Shown here piece by piece: positions 7,568-17,216 of a DNA stretch of 64,000 bases. Below the pieces are notes generated by a model, which searched no databases, was not told where the DNA came from, and saw only the letters and a program-made list of their open reading frames with translations. This DNA comes from Bacillota bacterium (GTDB lineage Bacteria > Bacillota_A > Clostridia > Lachnospirales > Lachnospiraceae). Positions within the stretch are counted from its first letter, which is position 1. Each line of letters opens with the position of its first letter. The translations under genes and the position numbers were made by a program. The stretch lies in contig JAEYMU010000006.1 of assembly GCA_023407175.1 (NCBI GenBank), positions 1-64,000 on the forward strand, in the 5' to 3' direction.

Positions 7568-10201
7568 TTATATGATCTCCTGCTTCAGGGCATCAATGAT
7601 ATTCTCCTTTCTAACCCTGCTGCCGGAGTAAAGCATTGCCGTACCCACAATCAGAAATACAGCAGCCACCACGATATATATGCTGGTCCAGGGCAGGACA
7701 AAGCCAAAGGATAATTTGATCATCAAGGTCCGGTACATCAGATAGATGATCAGAATACTGATGGGCAGGCCGTAGATTAATGCCTTGATTCCATAGAAAA
7801 TGCTTTCATAATTCAGCATCCGGTTGAAGCCCTTTGGCGTAATACCGATGGATTTAAGCATGGCAAATTCCCTCTTTCGCAGTGCAATGCTAGTGGATAT
7901 TGTATTGATGATATTCGCAATGCAGATTGCCGTAATAAGGATGATGAATGCATAGGTAAATACAGATACCAGCAGCAGTGCTTGCTCTTCGGCATCTCTA
8001 TAATTATATACATTGTAAACATAAAGACTGCTTGCTCCGACTTCCGCCTGAACTTTCTCCAGCTCCGTCTGTAATTGGAGAGGAGCGTCACTATCAAAAT
8101 ACACCTCCGGAGGTGTCAGTCTGGAGTAGGCCAAATCCTCCTTTCCCTCGATAAAAGCATCGAAGACCGTTCTGGTCATAATCATTGGAAAGCCTGCTAT
8201 CTTTCCCTGTGATACAACTCCCATCGGCAGCTCCCCGGTAAGTGCGGCAACTTTGACCTGGCCCAGTTCGACTGTTTCAGCCGTGTCTTGGTCTATCACA
8301 TCTAATCCAAGTAAATCACCGGTTTTTGTTTTCACCAGCTTTGTCTCAACATATTTATCCGTCGCAATATCCTTGAATTTCATGGTATCAATCACAATGG
8401 CCGAAGGCTGTGCCGTATCCATAAGCTCATCAAAATCAGCTCCAATTTTATCGGCATATTTCTTTACCGCAGCATCCTCCATTACGATGACCGATATATT
8501 ATCATAAAGGTATTTACCGTCTTCTTTTATTCCATCTATTTTCAGAAAATCCGCTGCCTTTTCTTCCTCAATCAGAGCCGTCGCGGATAAAACCTGCATT
8601 ACGTTCAGTTCCTTTATATGGTCCAGGGAGGATATCCGCTCTACCAGGGCGGCTTTCTCTGCCTCACTGTCACCACTGACAATGGTCCAGATATCAAAAT
8701 TAATTCCATCCTGTGTCAGCTCCAGTGATTTCTTCATATAATCCGTAAATGAGGAAACCACCAGGAACAGCACCATGCTGATTACCAGAGAGAATACCGT
8801 AGCCTTATACCGCCCTTTGTTTCTTTTTAGATTTTTCAGGCCCAAATCCCCTTCAATTCCAAATAACCTCCTGGTAAAGCGGAAGGTTCGTACCTGTCTG
8901 CCTCTGATTCTGACATCGGTAGCCTGACGGATGGCATCAATTGCGGAAATATTAGAGGCTCTTCTGGCCGGAATATAGGTAGAGATCAGAATGGTTGCCG
9001 CCGATACCAATATGGTAACGATAAGGGCGGAAGGAGCTACAACCAGACGAAAGCCGACTTCTACATTAAATACCTGCTTAAGCAGCGGATTAATAAAAAT
9101 ATATGTGATCCCAAGTCCTGCATAGCCGGCTAATATGCCAAGAGGAATACTCACCGCTCCGATTACTGCCCCTTCAAAGAATACGGAATTACGCTTCTGC
9201 CTTTTGGTCGCCCCTACGCTTGAGAGCATTCCAAGATACCGGGAACGTTCCGATACCGATATGGCAAAGGCATTATAAATCAGGGATACGGAACCGATTA
9301 CGATGATGCCCAGGATAATCGCAGACAAGATATAAAGCATTTGCTTTAAGGTATCATCCTTTACTACCCCATAATAACGAAGCAGTTGATTATTAAATTC
9401 ATAGCTGGTTATTCCATTATCTGTGGCTATCCGTTCTGCTGTACCGAACAGCTTATTATTTATCTTACTGAATATTACCGAAACATCGTAGGTAGCCCCT
9501 TCTGCCATCGAAGCAGAATCTATGAAGGATACGGCAGAATACCCGGGAGACCAGTTATATTCCCAGGAGGGTCGTTCCATAAAGCCGACAATTGTGTAAG
9601 TCTTCTTACTATCCACAGAAAGAGCTTCAGCAACTGTGTCCTCCTCCCATTGAAGCGGATAGTTCTGAAGCATCGGTTCATCGGCAGCAATCCCGCTATC
9701 CTCCGCCGTTGCATATCTTTGGCCTACGGTAAGCTCTATTACATCACCCAGCTTATAATCAACCTTTGCATCGGTTCTTACCTCATTATTCAGGACCACC
9801 TCATCCGGCTTCTCAGGTAATCTACCCTCCATCAGCTTGATCGGGAATTTCTCCAATCCCTTCTCATCTAAATTCTTGATATGAAGATAGGGCTTATTCT
9901 GATTATTGCTTCCTTCCAGATATGTATATCCTGGTTCACTGCTAAGCATAACCGTCTTTATCCTGCTGTCGGTCTTGATAGCCTCAAGCTGCTCCTGATT
10001 CACATCATGAAATCTTACATGCCATTCTCCGGTTTCCGCAATTGTATCCCTCTGCATAATGTCCATAAAGGAAAGGCCAAGAGTGGCCACCGCTGTAATC
10101 ATTGCCGCGGAGATAATCGTCCCGATGATCGTCACCAGGGTTCTCTTTTTATTCAGCTTTAACTGGCGGAGGGTTAATTTATTTACAATATTCATGGACA
10201 T
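7568..10201 (-). CDS. ABC transporter permease, MacB/FtsX type
   Basis: An 877-residue permease with one N-terminal membrane helix, a large extracytoplasmic domain (about residues 40-280), three helices, a cytoplasmic stretch starting EGDLGLKNLKRNKGRYKATV, another helix and external domain, and a final three-helix FtsX bundle. This is the duplicated FtsX layout of Bacillota peptide/lipid mechanotransmission transporters. It overlaps the ATPase gene by 10 bp, indicating coupled translation. The upstream two-component pair suggests a role in sensing or detoxifying an envelope-active compound, as in Bce-type modules, although the membrane layout is MacB-like rather than strictly BceB. Confidence 0.88.
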   Translation of the reverse strand: MSMNIVNKLTLRQLKLNKKRTLVTIIGTIISAAMITAVATLGLSFMDIMQRDTIAETGEWHVRFHDVNQEQLEAIKTDSRIKTVMLSSEPGYTYLEGSNNQNKPYLHIKNLDEKGLEKFPIKLMEGRLPEKPDEVVLNNEVRTDAKVDYKLGDVIELTVGQRYATAEDSGIAADEPMLQNYPLQWEEDTVAEALSVDSKKTYTIVGFMERPSWEYNWSPGYSAVSFIDSASMAEGATYDVSVIFSKINNKLFGTAERIATDNGITSYEFNNQLLRYYGVVKDDTLKQMLYILSAIILGIIVIGSVSLIYNAFAISVSERSRYLGMLSSVGATKRQKRNSVFFEGAVIGAVSIPLGILAGYAGLGITYIFINPLLKQVFNVEVGFRLVVAPSALIVTILVSAATILISTYIPARRASNISAIDAIRQATDVRIRGRQVRTFRFTRRLFGIEGDLGLKNLKRNKGRYKATVFSLVISMVLFLVVSSFTDYMKKSLELTQDGINFDIWTIVSGDSEAEKAALVERISSLDHIKELNVMQVLSATALIEEEKAADFLKIDGIKEDGKYLYDNISVIVMEDAAVKKYADKIGADFDELMDTAQPSAIVIDTMKFKDIATDKYVETKLVKTKTGDLLGLDVIDQDTAETVELGQVKVAALTGELPMGVVSQGKIAGFPMIMTRTVFDAFIEGKEDLAYSRLTPPEVYFDSDAPLQLQTELEKVQAEVGASSLYVYNVYNYRDAEEQALLLVSVFTYAFIILITAICIANIINTISTSIALRKREFAMLKSIGITPKGFNRMLNYESIFYGIKALIYGLPISILIIYLMYRTLMIKLSFGFVLPWTSIYIVVAAVFLIVGTAMLYSGSRVRKENIIDALKQEII

Positions 10202-10875
10202 ATCACCTCGTCCTTGGCAATCCGGCCATCCTCTATTGCGATAATTCGTTCCGCCTGCAACGCAATCCGCTCATCATGTGTTATAATCAATAAGGTCTGC
10301 TGATAGGTCTTGTTAAACATTTTCAGCAGCTCTATAATTTCTGTACTGTTTTTACTGTCCAGATTGCCGGTGGGCTCATCTGCCAGCATAATTGCCGGAT
10401 TGTTCATCAATGCCCGGCCGATGGATACCCTCTGCTGCTGCCCGCCGGATAGCTGGTTAGGCAGATGATTTAACCGGTTTCCAAGCTCAAGCGTCTTAAC
10501 GATGCTTTTTAGCTGCTTATCATCCACCTTCTGCTGATCGAGCAAAAGGGGAAGTGTAATATTCTCCTCTACCGTAAGAACCGGAATTAAATTATAAAAC
10601 TGATAGATCAGCCCGATCTGCCTGCGCCGAAAGATGGCAAGCTGCGTCTCGTCAAGCTTATATATGTCCGTATTATCCACATAGACTTTGCCGCTGGTCG
10701 GACGATCCACGCCGCCCAGCATATGCAAAAGAGTTGATTTGCCTGATCCGGAGGGTCCCATGATTGCCACAAATTCACCCTTCCGTACGGTAAATGAGAC
10801 ATCATCCAAGGCTTTTACCGCCGTCTCACCATCGCCATACTGCTTGGACAAATTCTCTACCTTCAATATATCCAT
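10192..10875 (-). CDS. ABC transporter ATP-binding protein, LolD/MacB family
   Basis: A 227-residue ATPase with Walker [11 protein letters not shown]-loop, [15 protein letters not shown] signature and Walker [13 protein letters not shown], the last being typical of the LolD/MacB/FtsE group. The frame extends upstream to 10923, but [14 protein letters not shown] at 10875 is the start chosen because GGGAGG lies at proper distance. It powers the permease encoded immediately downstream. The gap to the sensor kinase gene (10876-11108) is AT-rich and contains a duplicated GTCACAATT motif that could be part of its promoter. Confidence 0.93.
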   Translation of the reverse strand: MDILKVENLSKQYGDGETAVKALDDVSFTVRKGEFVAIMGPSGSGKSTLLHMLGGVDRPTSGKVYVDNTDIYKLDETQLAIFRRRQIGLIYQFYNLIPVLTVEENITLPLLLDQQKVDDKQLKSIVKTLELGNRLNHLPNQLSGGQQQRVSIGRALMNNPAIMLADEPTGNLDSKNSTEIIELLKMFNKTYQQTLLIITHDERIALQAERIIAIEDGRIAKDEVICP

Positions 10876-11108
10876 AAATAACCTCCCTGATAATTGACTA
10901 CATTGACAGCCGCAGCCATCCATGTATTTTTGATATAGGAACAGTCTATCTAAACCGAATGACTCTGGGGTGACCGTATTATTACAATTTTGTCACAATT
11001 CATGTTAATAATTAAATTCTCCCCAGCTTAACATCTCTTCTTCAAGAATTTCTTAATAATTCTTTATACCAGCCCCTGAATAATATAAATTTTCCCTAAG
11101 GGGTATAT

Positions 11109-12101
11109 TTATTTATAAAACTTCACACAAAAGCTGCTTCCCTCCTGCTTCTCGCTGCTCACACTGACATCTCCTCCCTGGCTGGTAATGATGCTTTTTG
11201 CCATGGCAAGTCCAATGCCAACACTGTCCTCTGAGGCATTCTTTCCCCTGTAAAACCGTTTGAAGATAAACGGCAAATCCTCCTTATCGATCCCATCTCC
11301 ATTATCCTTAATAATTATCTCCGTATAAATAGGATTTTCTTCAAAGGAGATTGTTATTTCACCGCCGTTTTGTGTATGCTCGATACAATTCTTAAGGATA
11401 TTAATCAGAGCCTCCGCAGTCCAGCCCTTATCTCCCAGAAATGTAATCCCTGCTTCACCCCTGACGGTTAATTTCTGTTCCTTTAATTCCATCGGGATCA
11501 GAAGGGGCCGCGTCACCTGAGCAAGCAAATCCCCCACCTCTACCGGCTCCTTCTTAAACTTCACGGTTCCGGCATCCAGCTTAGCCAGCTTAAGAAGGGA
11601 TGTAAGAAGCCATTCCATCCGCTTAAGTGACAGCTCAAGATTTTTTGTAAATTCCTTTCTTTTCTCCGGAGCCAGATTATCTTTATTCAGTAAATCCGTC
11701 ATCACTGTCATGGAGGTAAGAGGAGTTTTCAACTGATGTGAAATATCAGAGATAGCATCTGCAAGCTGTTCCTTCTCGGTCTTGAGAAGCTCCGCCTGCT
11801 TTGATAAAATCAGGGTTACCTTGTATATCTCATTTTTCAAAATACTGAGCTCCCCCTCCACATTATCCCGAATATCCAGGGAATAATCGCCGGAATAAAT
11901 TTTTCGCAGATAACCGGAAAGTCTCTCGATATCCTTATATCTTCGTACCGTATACACAATACTGCATCCTCCAAGCAGCAGCCCGGTCAATAAAACAACC
12001 GTACCGGCGAGCAGGCTGACCCAAAAGCCAAGCAAAGCTCCGATGCATAGTATAGCTGATAGCCCAATTAGAAACAGACGAAATTCTTTGTTGCGCAGCA
12101 T
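11109..12101 (-). CDS. Sensor histidine kinase (OmpR-partner type)
   Basis: A kinase of about 330 residues: two N-terminal membrane helices separated by almost no external loop, a HAMP-like region, a HisKA box SDISHQLKTPLTSM with the phospho-His, and HATPase boxes N (ILKNCIEHT), G1 (DNGDGID) and G2 (VGIGLAMAK). The absence of a sensor domain is typical of intramembrane-sensing kinases that work with ABC transporters. The frame could begin with TTG at 12125, but ATG 12101 has a GGTGGGGG ribosome binding site and avoids overlapping the regulator. Confidence 0.92.
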   Translation of the reverse strand: MLRNKEFRLFLIGLSAILCIGALLGFWVSLLAGTVVLLTGLLLGGCSIVYTVRRYKDIERLSGYLRKIYSGDYSLDIRDNVEGELSILKNEIYKVTLILSKQAELLKTEKEQLADAISDISHQLKTPLTSMTVMTDLLNKDNLAPEKRKEFTKNLELSLKRMEWLLTSLLKLAKLDAGTVKFKKEPVEVGDLLAQVTRPLLIPMELKEQKLTVRGEAGITFLGDKGWTAEALINILKNCIEHTQNGGEITISFEENPIYTEIIIKDNGDGIDKEDLPFIFKRFYRGKNASEDSVGIGLAMAKSIITSQGGDVSVSSEKQEGSSFCVKFYK

Positions 12102-12102
12102 C

Positions 12103-12780
12103 CTAATCCCCCACCTTATATCCAAGTCCCCGTACTGTCTTGATAATGACCGGATTCCCCGGGTCCTCCTCCAGCTTATCCCTTAGCCGCTTAATATAGA
12201 CAGTCAGAGTATTGTCATTTACAAATTCTCCGGCCACATCCCAGATACTTTCCAATAACTGATTCCTTGTGAGCACCTGTCCTTCGTTATTGGCGAAGGC
12301 CAGCAGCAGTCTGTATTCCAAAGCTGTCAGCAGGATTTCCTGACCATGCTTATATACCTTAGCATCCAGGGTATTGATCCGGATGGAATTAAGCTCGATC
12401 ACATTTCTCGAATTATTATCCTTATGATATCTGCGAAGCACTGTCTTAATGCGGGCAGTCAATTCCCTGATTCGGAAGGGCTTGGTAATATAATCATCCG
12501 CACCGAGCTCCAGTCCCATAACAATATTCACCTCTTCATCACAGGCGGTCAGAATAATGACCGGAACATCCCACCGCTCTCTTGCCAGCCTGCACAGCTC
12601 ATAGCCGCTGCCATCCGGCAGCGTCAGGTCAAGAATACAAAGCTCGAATTTATGCTCTATAAATGCCTTCTTGGCTGTTGCCACATCCTGGCACAGTACT
12701 ACCGAATATCCCTCCTGCTGTAGGGTATATTCCAGGCCAAGGGCTATCGTTTTATCGTCCTCTACAATCAAAAGCTTCAT
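12103..12780 (-). CDS. Response regulator, OmpR/PhoB family
   Basis: A 225-residue regulator with an N-terminal receiver (acidic pair near the start, phospho-acceptor in ILDLTLPDGSG, conserved Lys in DYITKPF) and a C-terminal winged helix (VLTRNQLLESIWD, DNTLTVYIKRLRDKL, TVRGLGYKVGD). It is the first gene of the regulator-kinase-ATPase-permease series and presumably controls the transporter genes. The 264-bp gap to the divergent lipoprotein gene should hold promoters for both; I see no distinctive operator there. Confidence 0.95.
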   Translation of the reverse strand: MKLLIVEDDKTIALGLEYTLQQEGYSVVLCQDVATAKKAFIEHKFELCILDLTLPDGSGYELCRLARERWDVPVIILTACDEEVNIVMGLELGADDYITKPFRIRELTARIKTVLRRYHKDNNSRNVIELNSIRINTLDAKVYKHGQEILLTALEYRLLLAFANNEGQVLTRNQLLESIWDVAGEFVNDNTLTVYIKRLRDKLEEDPGNPVIIKTVRGLGYKVGD

Positions 12781-13065
12781 TTCTCCACCTACCTTATACA
12801 GTTATCATTTCTTCCCCGTTTTTTCCGCAATAATCCAAATATTCAAATTCTATTATAGATTGATATGGATAAATAGTAAACCAAATAAAGTAAGAACCTT
12901 GTATAACAGGTACTCTGACTGGAGCTCACACTTTCCGGCTTTTGGATACCGCTTATTACCTTGCAAATTTTCGGCAAACTTTGCTGGTATTGGAAGTTCT
13001 GCTCGTGTATAATACCTTATATAGAATACTTGTCTTAGAAATAAATGATGAAAGCCGGGACTATC

Positions 13066-14139
13066 ATGTATAAGAAGTTCATTTTCTCAAGCCTTGTTTT
13101 GCTTTGCTGTATTTTTATTATCAGCTGCCAAAAAAATCAATCGACCAATAAAGCCAGCGAATTATTGACACCGGCCGCAAATACGGCATCACCTGTAGCA
13201 CCAACGGATGGTGCAAACCTGATCTCTGATTTAATACAACCGACAGCCGACGCTGATCAGGTGTCGCAAGAGACGATTTTAATGGAGGATGTGAGTTACG
13301 TATTGATGAAGGACAGTGAAAATGGCTGGGTAATAACCAGGAAAGGGGTATTACTCTCAACAAATAATGGCTGGAATACCTATCAGGAAGTACATCAGTT
13401 TACCACTGAGGATGGGGCAATCTCCATGCCGGTGCTTTCATACACGAATGATACACTCTTTGTTATGGGCTTCCTGCCGGGTAATCAAGTGATCGGTGTC
13501 TACCGTTCGACCGACAACGGAGCCACCTGGAAGGAAAGCCATCTTGATTATTCCGGGGAAGGAGGCGGTGCATACCAATTATTCTGCAGCTTTACCGACA
13601 GCCAAAATGGATACATACTATATAGCGATGGCCCGGCCTGCGGACTTATGCCTTTATTTTTATATAAAACAACGGACGGAGGAAAAACCTTTCAGAAAGT
13701 TGGCGATGTCTCTTATATCAATGGGTATGCTACTGGAATGGGATTTAACGAGAAGGGCATTGGTTATATCACAACTACTTACCATGGTAATGATGATTCC
13801 TATTTATATATTTCAGAGGATCAGGGTAAGACATGGAAGCCCATGATAATACAACCTCCTGAAAATATAGAGAATTCCGCTTCCAAGGGCTATGTAAATG
13901 GTTATCCTCCTGATTTTAAGGGTGATACCGGGTTTATGATTTTCGAATATGTGAGTGAGCAGCGTTCCTTTCTGGTATATCACTCCTCCGACGCCGGAGA
14001 GACATGGCTTCCGGACGGAAATGCTGACTTATCCTCCTCCATTTTTGCTTATAGCTTCTGTGAGGATAGTATTTTCTACGTTGTTGATGAGAGTGGAAGC
14101 CTGATAAAAAAGACACAAAATAATATGGACTGGAATTGA
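13066..14139 (+). CDS. Secreted lipoprotein with Asp-box (BNR) repeats
   Basis: The protein has a lipoprotein signal (KKFIFSSLVLLCCIFIISC, lipobox IISC), a Ser/Thr/Pro-rich linker, and a beta-propeller-like region with at least four Asp-box repeats of the form S/T-x-D-x-G-x-T-W/F: RSTDNGATW, KTTDGGKTF, SEDQGKTW and SSDAGETW. Such repeats fold as propellers in sialidases, Ycf48-like proteins and many secreted binding proteins. No sialidase catalytic residues could be identified, so a binding or structural role is more likely. ATG 13045 and 13048 are alternatives, but 13066 gives the cleanest signal peptide. Confidence 0.75.
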   Translation: MYKKFIFSSLVLLCCIFIISCQKNQSTNKASELLTPAANTASPVAPTDGANLISDLIQPTADADQVSQETILMEDVSYVLMKDSENGWVITRKGVLLSTNNGWNTYQEVHQFTTEDGAISMPVLSYTNDTLFVMGFLPGNQVIGVYRSTDNGATWKESHLDYSGEGGGAYQLFCSFTDSQNGYILYSDGPACGLMPLFLYKTTDGGKTFQKVGDVSYINGYATGMGFNEKGIGYITTTYHGNDDSYLYISEDQGKTWKPMIIQPPENIENSASKGYVNGYPPDFKGDTGFMIFEYVSEQRSFLVYHSSDAGETWLPDGNADLSSSIFAYSFCEDSIFYVVDESGSLIKKTQNNMDWN

Positions 14140-14223
14140 AATAAACCGCCTGTAAGCTTTTAGATATGGATTTAAGATATTGAAAGATGCATCTCCTCAT
14201 ATAATCTATGGGAGGGATGCAGA

Positions 14224-14718
14224 ATGTTGAGATTAGCAAATGGATATAAAAGAAAAATTGTATTATTGATGCTGCTGTGCAATCTATTTCTTCTTTGCTA
14301 TCTTTGTGCAAGAGGAAATTTATTTCAGTCTGAAGCAGCGGCTACCGCCAGGCTGTCGTCTTCGAAAGAGCAATCCAATTGCGATCAGCTGTTAGTGAAC
14401 ACTTATTTAAAGAGAATCGAGGAAGCGTCCAACAATTTTTACGAGGAATATTATACGCTGCTTCCAATCGTTAATTACTACAGCGTAACTGTAAAGGAAT
14501 GTTCGTCTGAGGGCCGGTTAGGTCGGGTTACCTTTACCTCAAATCCTTATCTGGGTCCCCACGATTCGATCGGCATTGATGAAATTACCTTCTCGGCGGA
14601 TTATCTGGGAAATGTGAAGCTGGAAAGCTTTCAGCATATCATAAGCTATTATTTGCCGGACAATCTGAAGGACCTTGAGAAAAAAAGGGTTCCCGGAAAA
14701 TATGCGGGTGGGGAATAA
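14224..14718 (+). CDS. Membrane-anchored or secreted protein, DUF3888-like
   Basis: The 164-residue protein begins with a basic start and one hydrophobic segment (IVLLMLLCNLFLLCYLC), followed by an external domain with YLKRIEEASNNFYEEYY and GPHDSIGIDEITF. The pattern of an N-terminal helix, a paired strand region and GPH....G.D.ITF resembles DUF3888 proteins of Bacillota; function is unknown. The ribosome binding site is GGGAGGG. Convergent with the DUF4129 gene 15 bp away. Confidence 0.6.
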   Translation: MLRLANGYKRKIVLLMLLCNLFLLCYLCARGNLFQSEAAATARLSSSKEQSNCDQLLVNTYLKRIEEASNNFYEEYYTLLPIVNYYSVTVKECSSEGRLGRVTFTSNPYLGPHDSIGIDEITFSADYLGNVKLESFQHIISYYLPDNLKDLEKKRVPGKYAGGE

Positions 14719-14733
14719 ACACACCACTGCCCC

Positions 14734-16008
14734 CTATTTTAACATTTTCCTTATCCTTCCTAAATCATGTTTACTGCATTCCTCTCTGCCGTACCTGGCC
14801 TTTTCATACAGTTGGGTAAGCTCCTTTTGTTCTTCCTCTTCCAGTACCCGTTTCTTCGACTTACTTTCTTTCCCAAATACATATCCGGTCAGCTGCGTCG
14901 GTGTCATTGCCCCGGATAGCCGGTCGGGATCAGCATTTGCTGCAATTGCATCATAATAATGCTTTCTTATTTTTTCATTATTTGTCTTGCCCAATGCAAA
15001 ACGGAATTTTTTATGAAGACTGAACTTCTCCCGCCGCAGCCTGCTTTTATCCGCAAAGGGAGAAATAAACTCAGACTTATCCCTGGAATCATCCGCCTTT
15101 TTTGCATAAAACCTTTTATATAAGCTGTATAACAGGTATATGATACCGGCAACCAGGGCAATTACAAGCAGGACGACAGAAGTATAAAACAGAATCTTCG
15201 ATAATATTTCCATAATGGGAGAAGGGTCTTCCTCTGCCGGCGGCAGCAGTCCCATTTGGTTGTCCTGCATCACTGGCGATTCTTGTGGCTGAGTCCTTTT
15301 CAAATCATTTTCTTGGAAATGAACCAGTGACAATAAGAATATCAGGGCATTCTTAAGTGCCCTTCCGATAAATACAACCAGCTCCTTCAGCGGAAGCTGT
15401 GCAAACAAAAGCATCATGACCAGACACAGGAGGCAAAACGAAAAGAACAAAAAATGATTGCTGCTTACAATTTGCCGGACCGGAATTTTTGCTACGTCCT
15501 CATGTATTATAATATAGTTCCTCAAATTGAAAAAATGTAAATTCACAAAATATAACATGATATAAATAATTGCACTGATAAGGAAAAACGGCTTCATATC
15601 CGCCTGCTTCATAAAATCGCAGCAGATATAGGCTATCAATACGGCAGCAATAAAGCCCAAGGGCGTATTCCCAGGTATCCGCTTCTCCTGTAGCCTCTGT
15701 ACAAGGGTCATGACTGCCAGAATAAAGAGATACAATCCGAAGATTGCGTAATATATAATTTGGTTGAACCAAAGCATATAAACAGCAATCAGTAATAAAT
15801 GCATGGTAATAAATAACCAGAGATGCCGGGCTTTTTTACCGATAAGATAGGAAACAAAGGGTGCCGGAAACAAAAATAATATGTTTCGGACATAATTTGT
15901 ATCACCGGTTCCGATGATAAGGATAAATCCCATGATCCCAAAGGCTATAATAAACCTTAATATGATATTGTTGATATCGATGATAAGCTGATACTGCTTA
16001 TGATTCAC
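14734..16008 (-). CDS. Multi-pass membrane protein with C-terminal DUF4129-like domain
   Basis: A 424-residue protein with about eight N-terminal membrane helices, a further helix near residues 275-295, and a cytoplasmic tail ending TPTQLTGYVFGK...LTQLYEKARYGRE, the pattern of DUF4129 domains found at the ends of TgpA-type transglutaminases. The transglutaminase domain itself is absent. Start is GTG at 16008 with AAGGAGG upstream. It is last in the MoxR-DUF58 operon, where a membrane partner of this kind is usual. Confidence 0.75.
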   Translation of the reverse strand: MNHKQYQLIIDINNIILRFIIAFGIMGFILIIGTGDTNYVRNILFLFPAPFVSYLIGKKARHLWLFITMHLLLIAVYMLWFNQIIYYAIFGLYLFILAVMTLVQRLQEKRIPGNTPLGFIAAVLIAYICCDFMKQADMKPFFLISAIIYIMLYFVNLHFFNLRNYIIIHEDVAKIPVRQIVSSNHFLFFSFCLLCLVMMLLFAQLPLKELVVFIGRALKNALIFLLSLVHFQENDLKRTQPQESPVMQDNQMGLLPPAEEDPSPIMEILSKILFYTSVVLLVIALVAGIIYLLYSLYKRFYAKKADDSRDKSEFISPFADKSRLRREKFSLHKKFRFALGKTNNEKIRKHYYDAIAANADPDRLSGAMTPTQLTGYVFGKESKSKKRVLEEEEQKELTQLYEKARYGREECSKHDLGRIRKMLK

Positions 16009-16086
16009 GGTAACCTCCTTTCGGCCGCCCTTCCCTTACTCTGACTGCGCCAGCATCCATGCCCCTGTTCCCGGGGTCTCACCAGG

Positions 16087-17208
16087 CTATTTATCAGTGA
16101 TCTCCCAGAAAATCACATGCGCCGCCAAATCCTCACTTACAGAAATCTTTTGATCCTGTTTTGTCGGAAGAATCCAGACATATTCCAATTTGGGCTGCTG
16201 TGACAGCAGCAATTTTCGGAGATCCTCCTTCTGATATGCTGAAATCAGTATCAGATAGTCATTTTCCGTGGCACTCATCAGCTCCTGGGAAAGCACCGGA
16301 ACAAAAGCGTCTGTCTTTAAAGAGGTATCTAATCTTGCAAAAATCTCCATGAGAGTTCTGATGTGGTTTCTGCCTGATCCCGCAGGTATGTCCGGCACCT
16401 CATGAGTAATCATATCCTTCGCATTGGTGCTGACGGATACCGGAATGCCCTGATTAATAAACATTATGGCAAGGGTTGCGGCAAGCCGGATGCTTTCCTC
16501 CTGTATATCCTCATAAATCCATATGGTGTCCAATTCCATATTCAGCATTATTTTGACCTGCTGTGACGCGGTATCATTATTGGCATTCACCTTCAGGGAA
16601 CCGGTTTTAGCCGAGGCCTTCCAGTTAACCGATTTTAGATTATCGTAGGGCTGATACTCTCTGATGCCTCGAAATTCAAAGGGATCTTCATTGATATACC
16701 GTCTTGTTAAGACAGTGCCAAGCATCTTCTGAAAGGGAGCCGCAATCCGGTCGGCTTCAACCGGCTTCGGATAAACGTACAGACGGATATCCAAATCCAG
16801 GGCTATAACCCTTTCATAAGACAGAAACATATCCGGGCAAACCACATCCACACGCTTTATCGTGTAATATCCCCTGTGACTGCACCGAAACACCAGTGTC
16901 CTGGTTATTTTCTGGTACATCATCATTGACATCATATCCTTTCGATAATAATTGTCAGTGATTTTTGAATTTTCGTTATCCGTAAATATAAGGTTTCTCG
17001 AGGTTTGAAATTTTACCATAATTGCCGGAAGCGGAAGCCATTTTCTGTTCATTACCGTTTCAATCAGCGACAGCTCCTCACCTTCTACTGCACTCTCCTC
17101 GGAAAAGCCTAAATCCACCGACAGATTTTTCATCCAGAAGCGGTTATATAAGTAATTTTGCAGTAGATACAGAAAAAGTACCCCTAAAAGCGCTGATAGA
17201 ATTATCAT
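16087..17208 (-). CDS. DUF58 domain protein
   Basis: A 373-residue protein with an N-terminal membrane segment, a middle beta region and the diagnostic DUF58 stretch DPFEFRGIREYQPYDNLKSVNWKASAKTG, followed by a VWA-like half (LNMELDTIWIYEDIQEESIRLAATLA). DUF58 proteins pair with MoxR ATPases, which may act as chaperones for VWA or metal-site assembly. The ribosome binding site overlaps the end of the MoxR gene (8-bp gap), so the two are coupled. Confidence 0.92.
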   Translation of the reverse strand: MIILSALLGVLFLYLLQNYLYNRFWMKNLSVDLGFSEESAVEGEELSLIETVMNRKWLPLPAIMVKFQTSRNLIFTDNENSKITDNYYRKDMMSMMMYQKITRTLVFRCSHRGYYTIKRVDVVCPDMFLSYERVIALDLDIRLYVYPKPVEADRIAAPFQKMLGTVLTRRYINEDPFEFRGIREYQPYDNLKSVNWKASAKTGSLKVNANNDTASQQVKIMLNMELDTIWIYEDIQEESIRLAATLAIMFINQGIPVSVSTNAKDMITHEVPDIPAGSGRNHIRTLMEIFARLDTSLKTDAFVPVLSQELMSATENDYLILISAYQKEDLRKLLLSQQPKLEYVWILPTKQDQKISVSEDLAAHVIFWEITDK

Positions 17209-17216
17209 ACAGAATT

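Noticed and set aside
7568..12780. Assignment as a true bacitracin BceRS-BceAB module
   Set aside because: The permease has a duplicated MacB/FtsX layout rather than the BceB ten-helix form with one large loop, so only the general type is claimed.
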